From positions 1-11,285 of the forward strand of contig WLLZ01000052.1 in the NCBI GenBank assembly GCA_009700485.1: a DNA stretch of 11,285 nucleotides. The letters are read 5' to 3'. How positions within the stretch are numbered: the first letter of the stretch is position 1; the number at the start of each line of letters is the position of its first letter. The notes under the pieces are model-generated. The model was not told the DNA's origin. It ran no database searches and was given only the letters and a program-made list of their open reading frames with translations. Below, piece by piece: positions 7,661 to 11,285 of the stretch. Source of the stretch: Actinomycetota bacterium. GTDB lineage: Bacteria > Actinomycetota > Actinomycetes > S36-B12. Position numbers and translations under genes: made by a program.

Positions 7661-8267
7661 ATCAAGTCTGGAGACGGATGAGGGCCGGCGACGGGGGTAT
7701 TCGTATCGATTGGCCTTGCTTGGATTGGTTGCTTCTGGGCTAATAATTATTGCTGCATTCGCGCTGCCGTGGGCGAGTGCGAGCGTCCTACTCGTATCGG
7801 GCCTATCCGGTTCCCTTACCGATATCACTTTTGCGGGCCGAGAGCTTTTCGCTCTCGCTGCAGCGATGGGCTGGGTGGGGTTGGCTGCGGTCGCTGGGAT
7901 ATTCGCGACACGTGGTTGGGTGCGAGTGATCATTGGCTTGGTGGTGGTGGTTGCTGGTTTGGTCACCATCGGCGCTTCGATTGGTTTTGGGTTCGATCCC
8001 GAACCGGCATTGGTCGATGCGTTGTCAGGCCGCATGGGCGGTACCCCGGAGCAGTGGTCTAGTACCCCGTGGTGGCTGCTCGGCCTTATCGGTGGGATTG
8101 GGCTGGCTGCGGTGGGTATCTTGACGTTGGCTCGCGGTCGCACCTGGCCCGGGTTGAGCCGGCGCTATGAGCGGGCCGCGAAGACTAAAACCACGAGTCT
8201 CGGGGGGCCGCTGACATCCTTGACCGCGTGGGATGCCCTCGACCGCGGTGAAGACCCGACCACCTGA
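7653..8267 (+). CDS. Trp-operon-associated membrane protein, TIGR02234-type
   Basis: A 204-residue integral membrane protein resembling the TIGR02234 (Trp_oprn_chp) family, which sits beside trp genes in Actinobacteria. Its function is unknown. Four hydrophobic segments are visible at about 20-41 (ending FALPWAS), 66-85, 91-112 and 140-160. The polar loop between segments 3 and 4 carries the WSSTPWW stretch. The cytoplasmic C-terminal tail has SRRYERAA and ends WDALDRGEDPT, both conserved features of the family as I remember it. The GTG at 7653 is the only reasonable start and overlaps the last 8 bp of trpE, implying coupled translation. A role in handling aromatic metabolites or assisting anthranilate synthase is often guessed from context, but nothing in the sequence demonstrates it. 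Confidence 0.88.
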   Translation: MPESSLETDEGRRRGYSYRLALLGLVASGLIIIAAFALPWASASVLLVSGLSGSLTDITFAGRELFALAAAMGWVGLAAVAGIFATRGWVRVIIGLVVVVAGLVTIGASIGFGFDPEPALVDALSGRMGGTPEQWSSTPWWLLGLIGGIGLAAVGILTLARGRTWPGLSRRYERAAKTKTTSLGGPLTSLTAWDALDRGEDPTT

Positions 8268-8274
8268 GATTGGT

Positions 8275-8337
8275 CACCTACTGCTTGGGTCTGTGCACCT
8301 AATGCTTGGGTCCGTGCACCTAATGCTTAGATGTGGC
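8275..8337 (+). repeat. Three tandem 21-bp direct repeats upstream of the HGxxPAAW gene
   Basis: Units occupy 8275-8295, 8296-8316 and 8317-8337. Units 1 and 2 differ at only two positions. Unit 3 keeps CACCTAATGCTT and then diverges. The array fills nearly all of the 71-bp gap between the stop of the TIGR02234 gene and the next ATG. The palindrome GTGCAC marks both unit junctions (8293-8298, 8314-8319). A 21-bp period equals about two helical turns, so each copy faces the same side of the DNA. Confidence 0.85.
8285..8323. promoter_or_regulatory. Two candidate operators, TTGGGT-N6-ACCTAA dyads
   Basis: Within the direct repeats, the dyad TTGGGT-N6-ACCTAA occurs at 8285-8302 and 8306-8323. 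The arms are inverted repeats matching at 5 of 6 positions, and the six-base centre is CTGTGC or CCGTGC. Such 18-bp dyads are typical of dimeric repressor or activator sites, and two copies 21 bp apart could bind cooperatively. In RNA each could form a weak 6-bp stem, but there is no following T-run, so a terminator is unlikely. The bound protein is unknown. A weak -10-like TTAGAT (8327-8332) lies 6 bp before the ATG at 8339. Confidence 0.45.
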
Positions 8338-8338
8338 T

Positions 8339-8614
8339 ATGAGTGATGTGCATATCAGCCAAGCTGCCGCAAATACTGGACCAGTAAATCCTGGCCCAAA
8401 AAATCCTGGCCCAATAAAACAGGGCCACCATGGTTCAACCCCAGCAGCCTGGACCACCGTCGTCATCATCACCATTGCATTTTTCGTGGGCACCCTAGCG
8501 GTGATCATTGGCAACTGGCCGATGTTCTGGGTTGGCGTTGCACTAGTGGTAGTTGGCGCGGTCGTCGGTAAAATCATGCAGAAGGCGGGCCTAGGTACCA
8601 TCCCCAAGCGCTGA
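8339..8614 (+). CDS. HGxxPAAW family small membrane protein
   Basis: A 91-residue protein of the actinobacterial HGxxPAAW family, function unknown. The signature HGSTPAAWT lies at 31-39, immediately before a hydrophobic helix at about 40-59. A second helix spans about 62-81, with the conserved short loop GNWPMFW between them. The C-terminus, KIMQKAGLGTIPKR, is basic and probably cytoplasmic. The N-terminus contains three pentapeptides of the form N-x-G-P-x (residues 12-26), giving a flexible proline/glycine linker. The ATG at 8339 is preferred; an in-frame GTG at 8333 would add two residues. No clear ribosome binding site is seen. The family is commonly found in the trp neighbourhood, so a shared role with the TIGR02234 protein is possible but unproven. 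Confidence 0.85.
   Translation: MSDVHISQAAANTGPVNPGPKNPGPIKQGHHGSTPAAWTTVVIITIAFFVGTLAVIIGNWPMFWVGVALVVVGAVVGKIMQKAGLGTIPKR
8372..8416 (+). repeat. Three 15-bp in-frame repeats encoding N-x-G-P-x
   Basis: Three consecutive 15-bp units encode NTGPV, NPGPK and NPGPI. The second and third units share AAATCCTGGCCCAA (8386-8399 and 8401-8414) exactly, which points to recent slippage duplication. The first is diverged (ACTGGACCA). Gain or loss of a unit keeps the reading frame, so the linker length may vary between strains. Confidence 0.85.
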
Positions 8615-8666
8615 TTTACAAAATCTTCACGAATCCCTGATCCAGTAATTGCCTTGTTGGGCGCTT

Positions 8667-8684
8667 ATTCCATGATTTCCATGA
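8667..8684 (+). promoter_or_regulatory. Tandem 9-bp repeat before the response regulator gene
   Basis: ATTCCATGA (8667-8675) and TTTCCATGA (8676-8684) are adjacent direct repeats ending 13 bp before the response regulator ATG. OmpR-family regulators bind direct repeats, so an autoregulatory site is possible, although their usual period is 10-11 bp rather than 9. A weak -10-like CAGTCT (8685-8690) follows, 7 bp before the ATG, and no Shine-Dalgarno sequence is seen. The 83-bp gap (8615-8697) shows no convincing terminator. Confidence 0.3.
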
Positions 8685-8697
8685 CAGTCTTAGAATC

Positions 8698-9390
8698 ATG
8701 AGCCCCGATCCGGTTAAAGGTCTAATTCTTGTAGTTGAAGATGAGCGGGCTATCTCAGATCTTTTAAGACTTTATTTATCCCGCGAGGGCTTTGGTGTTC
8801 AGGTTGAATCTGACGGTTTGGCAGGGCTCAGTGCCGCCCGCACCCTGCATCCGGCTGCGATCATCCTCGATGTAGGCCTACCGTCTATGGATGGCACCGA
8901 GATTTGCCGTAAATTGCGCGCCGAGAGTAACTGGACTCCTGTACTTTTTTGTACAGCCAGGGATGATGAAGTCGATCGCGTTGTCGGGCTTGAGCTCGGA
9001 GCTGATGACTACATCACGAAACCATTTAGCCCACGCGAGGTAGTGGCGCGGGTTAAGGCGGTTGTCCGTAGAGCGGTGCAGGCAGCGAGTAGTGAGGGGC
9101 CGCTAAATCTCGGCGAGGTGATCGTCGATCCAGTGACTCGACGCGTGACCGCTGGCGGTAACCCAGTGCAGTTAACGGCCACGGAATTCGACTTGCTCGA
9201 GCACCTCATCACCAATCAAGGCAGGGTGTTTAGCCGTGATCAACTGCTCTCTGAAGTCTGGGGATACGCGGCAATTGTCGGAACCAGAACCGTTGACGTA
9301 CACGTTGCTCAGGTTCGCACCAAGCTTGGTGATTACAGCCCGATTCGCACAGTACGGGGTGTTGGGTACTCGGCGGAGCTTGAACCGTGA
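8698..9390 (+). CDS. OmpR/PhoB-family two-component response regulator
   Basis: A 230-residue cytoplasmic transcription regulator. The receiver domain spans about residues 9-125, with the acidic pocket EDE (14-16), phospho-acceptor Asp58 in ILDVGLPSMDG, Thr86 in CTARDD and Lys108 in TKPFSP, so all switch residues are present. The C-terminal winged-helix DNA-binding domain (about 135-229) has LNLGEVIVDPVTRRV, LTATEFDLLEHL, VFSRDQLLSEVWGY, and RTVDVHVAQVRTKLG followed by IRTVRGVGY, the standard OmpR/PhoB pattern. The gene overlaps the kinase gene by 4 bp (GTGA), so the two form a pair. The target genes are not evident from sequence. The nearby repeats at 8275-8337 and 8667-8684 are candidates. 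The specific subfamily cannot be named safely. Confidence 0.95.
   Translation: MSPDPVKGLILVVEDERAISDLLRLYLSREGFGVQVESDGLAGLSAARTLHPAAIILDVGLPSMDGTEICRKLRAESNWTPVLFCTARDDEVDRVVGLELGADDYITKPFSPREVVARVKAVVRRAVQAASSEGPLNLGEVIVDPVTRRVTAGGNPVQLTATEFDLLEHLITNQGRVFSRDQLLSEVWGYAAIVGTRTVDVHVAQVRTKLGDYSPIRTVRGVGYSAELEP
9375..9378 (+). promoter_or_regulatory. Ribosome binding site of the histidine kinase gene
   Basis: GGAG lies 8 bp before the GTG at 9387, inside the end of the response regulator gene. It supports the overlapping GTG start over the in-frame ATG at 9408, which would remove seven residues ahead of the first membrane helix. Confidence 0.6.
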
Positions 9391-10769
9391 CCACTAGGCG
9401 GGCGCGCATGAGCATCGTGACCCGCACCGTGCTTCTGACAAGTTCGGTTGCAGTAATCGTCGTTGTCGTTGCGGTTGCGGTCTCGTTTTTATTGATTAAT
9501 GCGGCAGCACTACAGCAATCACGCGAGCGTCTGAGTCGCCTGACGGATATCACCGCGGCTGCACTTGATCGTGGTGGGCTAGGGATGGATATGGGTTTGG
9601 GGCCGAGTTTCCTGCTCCCCAAAGAACTAGAGCGCACCTTGGTTGCGGAGCAAATAACTGGTTACATTCTCAGCTCCGACAGCGTTCCGCCGCCGGGTTT
9701 ATCCGATAGTGAAATGCAAAAATTGATGGGCGGCACATTAATTTCTTCCCAGGGCATCAGCTCTGGCGGCCCGGTCCTAATTGAGGGCCGCAAAATGAGT
9801 GGCGATTCCGCATTGGTTTTGCAACTACCGGCCAAAGTGGTGGGCGGTTCGGCTCAAGCACTGCTGCTTCGCTTTGGAGTGGCGCTACTTCTAGGACTCC
9901 TAATATCAATACCGATTGGTTATTGGGCCTCGCGGCGGTTAACAAGGCCGCTACGTGCCGCCAGGCAAGCGGCAAATCAGATGGCTTCCGGAGCCCGAGA
10001 TGTCTTGTTGATCGAAGAAGGTCCTAGTGAGATCGCGGATATCTCTGAGGCGTTAAACCACCTGAACACCGCTCTCGCGGTCGCTGAAGGTCGGCAGCGG
10101 GAGTTCTTGCTATCGGTCTCGCATGAACTTCGCACGCCGCTAACGGCGGTCAAGGGTTACGGCGAAGCACTTGCTGACGGAGTCATACCTCCGGGCGAAG
10201 TAACTCGGACCGGTGTCACCTTGGCCGCTGAGGCAGCTCGCCTTGATCGTCTAGTGACTGATCTACTTGACCTCGCTCGGATTGGTGCGGTCAATTTTCA
10301 AATGACGCCACTTGATACCGACCTTTGCGAGGTGGTGCGTGAGGCAGGTGAAGTCTGGGCCGATCGATGCGCGCGCGACCGGGTGCAATTTCGCTGTGAC
10401 ACGCCAAATAATCCACTGATCGCACACGTGGACCCGGTTAGGCTGCGGCAGGTTATAGACAACCTCGCGGAGAATGCGCTTCGAGTTTCACCCGTGGGAT
10501 CGATAATCGTGCTCAACATTTTCGCCGATGGGCCCTTTGCGGTAATTGAAGTCCGCGATTCTGGCCCGGGCCTGACGCCTGAAGATATTGCCGTGGCATT
10601 TGAGCCGGGGGCGCTACATGAAAGGTATCGCGGGGTGCGCCCGGTCGGCACGGGGTTGGGGCTGGCTTTGGTGGGACGCATGTCGGTAAGCCTCGGCGGC
10701 CAGGCTCTTGCGGGCCAAGCGCCAGAAGGCGGTGCCCGATTTACTGTGCGATTACCGCTCGTAGGCTAG
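9387..10769 (+). CDS. Sensor histidine kinase, HAMP-containing
   Basis: A 460-residue membrane kinase, partner of the preceding response regulator. A basic N-terminus leads into TM1 (about 15-37). An extracytoplasmic sensor region of about 120 residues (38-158) matches no domain I recognise. TM2 covers about 159-182, followed by a HAMP linker (SRRLTRPLRAARQAANQMASG to about 236). The dimerisation/phosphorylation domain has FLLSVSHELRTPLTAVKGY with His246. The ATPase domain has the N box with Asn359 and Asn363 (DNLAENALR), G1 as RDSGPGL (Asp391) and G2 as GTGLGLALVG. All catalytic boxes are present. The segment between G1 and G2 (ALHERYRGVRP) departs from the common VFERFYRG form. Four-bp overlap with the regulator indicates co-translation. 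The signal is unknown. Confidence 0.95.
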   Translation: MTTRRARMSIVTRTVLLTSSVAVIVVVVAVAVSFLLINAAALQQSRERLSRLTDITAAALDRGGLGMDMGLGPSFLLPKELERTLVAEQITGYILSSDSVPPPGLSDSEMQKLMGGTLISSQGISSGGPVLIEGRKMSGDSALVLQLPAKVVGGSAQALLLRFGVALLLGLLISIPIGYWASRRLTRPLRAARQAANQMASGARDVLLIEEGPSEIADISEALNHLNTALAVAEGRQREFLLSVSHELRTPLTAVKGYGEALADGVIPPGEVTRTGVTLAAEAARLDRLVTDLLDLARIGAVNFQMTPLDTDLCEVVREAGEVWADRCARDRVQFRCDTPNNPLIAHVDPVRLRQVIDNLAENALRVSPVGSIIVLNIFADGPFAVIEVRDSGPGLTPEDIAVAFEPGALHERYRGVRPVGTGLGLALVGRMSVSLGGQALAGQAPEGGARFTVRLPLVG

Positions 10770-10784
10770 GTCGATAAGTGAAGT

Positions 10785-10788
10785 GGAG
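10785..10788 (+). promoter_or_regulatory. Ribosome binding site of the DUF2752 gene
   Basis: GGAG lies 6 bp before the GTG at 10795. The alternative in-frame GTG at 10783 has only AGG about 12 bp upstream. This decides the start chosen for the DUF2752 protein. Confidence 0.5.
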
Positions 10789-10794
10789 CAGATA

Positions 10795-11283
10795 GTGGAG
10801 ATACAGCAGGCGGCGCACGTGGTGGTTCAGTCACCGCAAGACATCGTTGAGGCCGCGCGTGTTGACACCCGCCCGCTGGTGCGCAGGCTGCTAGCGCCTA
10901 TAGGTACCGGGCTATTGGTATTGATCGGATCGGGGTACATATGGGCGGTTGACCCAAATGAATCCGGTCACTATCCACTATGCCCGACCCGAGCATTGTT
11001 GGGCATCGACTGCCCTGGATGCGGCTTCCTGCGTGGCATGCACGATTTACTCCACGGTGACCTGGCCGGTGCGACTGATCACAATGCGTTGCTCTTGCCG
11101 TTGGTGCCGGCGGCGATAGTGCTTTGGGTGCTCTGGATAGTGCGTAGTTGGCGCGGGTATCGCGATGCGGTGACCCGCATTCAATTTCGGCGGCGCAACC
11201 AGATTACATATTTGATTCTAGGAATTGTTATAGCCTTTGGAATCATCCGAAATTTCGTCCCATATCTATCTTCGGGGGCCTGA
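10795..11283 (+). CDS. DUF2752 family membrane protein
   Basis: A 162-residue membrane protein of the DUF2752 family, function unknown. The family signature is complete: CPTRALLGIDCPGCGFLRG with Cys63 and the CPGCG motif (Cys73, Cys76), then LLHGDLAGATDHNALL. Three hydrophobic helices are visible at about 32-52, 98-116 and 137-158; the conserved Cys motif lies in the loop between the first and second. Paired cysteines suggest metal or thiol chemistry at the membrane, but this is only inference. The GTG at 10795 is chosen for its GGAG; the GTG at 10783 would add four residues. It starts 25 bp after the kinase gene. From memory, the family is often found next to HGxxPAAW and trpC genes in Actinobacteria, so trpC may follow outside the window. 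Confidence 0.85.
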   Translation: MEIQQAAHVVVQSPQDIVEAARVDTRPLVRRLLAPIGTGLLVLIGSGYIWAVDPNESGHYPLCPTRALLGIDCPGCGFLRGMHDLLHGDLAGATDHNALLLPLVPAAIVLWVLWIVRSWRGYRDAVTRIQFRRRNQITYLILGIVIAFGIIRNFVPYLSSGA

Positions 11284-11285
11284 CG

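Noticed and set aside
7078..7665. 195-codon open frame on the minus strand across trpE
   Set aside because: It lies entirely opposite the strongly conserved catalytic part of trpE. Its translation is Ala/Ser/Thr-rich low-complexity sequence with no recognisable motif, as expected for an antisense shadow.
7637..8143. 168-codon open frame on the minus strand across the TIGR02234 gene
   Set aside because: Its product is Pro/Ala/Thr-rich without motifs, while the plus strand encodes a recognisable four-helix membrane protein.
8268..8338. Repeats read as a transcription terminator after the TIGR02234 gene
   Set aside because: Stems are only about 6 bp with a G-U pair, and no T-run follows, so an intrinsic terminator is not supported.
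8302..8346. 14-codon upstream frame (MLGSVHLMLRCGYE) overlapping the start of the HGxxPAAW gene, considered as a leader peptide
   Set aside because: It has no ribosome binding site and no Trp or repeated His codons, and it arises simply from the 21-bp repeats.
96..10907. Frequent GGTACC hexamers (about ten counted by eye)
   Set aside because: Several fall on Gly-Thr codon pairs inside genes and they are scattered without pattern. Codon preference explains them as well as any site function.

Overview
The window is a chromosomal amino-acid biosynthesis locus from an actinobacterium. Several features point there: the isomerase is of the bifunctional PriA type; four families largely confined to Actinobacteria are present (TIGR03085-type protein, TIGR02234-type Trp-operon membrane protein, HGxxPAAW protein, DUF2752 protein); many starts are GTG; and leaderless starts are likely. 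By eye the base composition is moderate, not the very high GC of streptomycetes, so a small or aquatic actinobacterium is possible. The species cannot be fixed from this sequence.

Positions 1-5039 hold a tightly packed plus-strand histidine operon: hisD (5' end cut off by the window), hisC, hisB, hisH, priA (hisA) and hisF. Neighbours overlap by 4 bp or are separated by 1-31 bp. These genes supply most of the pathway from ProFAR to histidine. hisG and hisE are not in the window.

Positions 5036-5680 hold one minus-strand gene, a DinB/maleylpyruvate-isomerase-like TIGR03085 protein. It is convergent with hisF, with interlocking stop codons (TTAA), and divergent from hisI, with only 44 bp between the starts. 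Positions 5725-8267 hold hisI, trpE and the TIGR02234 membrane protein, which look like one transcription unit joining late histidine and early tryptophan synthesis. PriA itself serves both pathways, which fits this coupling.

Positions 8268-11283 hold an intergenic array of 21-bp direct repeats, a small HGxxPAAW membrane protein, an OmpR-type response regulator with its histidine kinase, and a DUF2752 membrane protein. From memory, in many actinobacteria the HGxxPAAW and DUF2752 genes lie between trpE and trpC/trpB/trpA. The two-component system therefore looks like an insertion into a conserved trp neighbourhood.

Most of the window is ordinary and confidently assigned. The parts worth a second look are the repeat/dyad array before the HGxxPAAW gene, the two-component system in the trp block, the overlapping divergent promoters at hisI, and the in-frame hisB-TAG-hisH junction. 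I see no clear undescribed multi-gene system, mobile element, CRISPR array or RNA gene. No gene-free stretch exceeds 300 bases.
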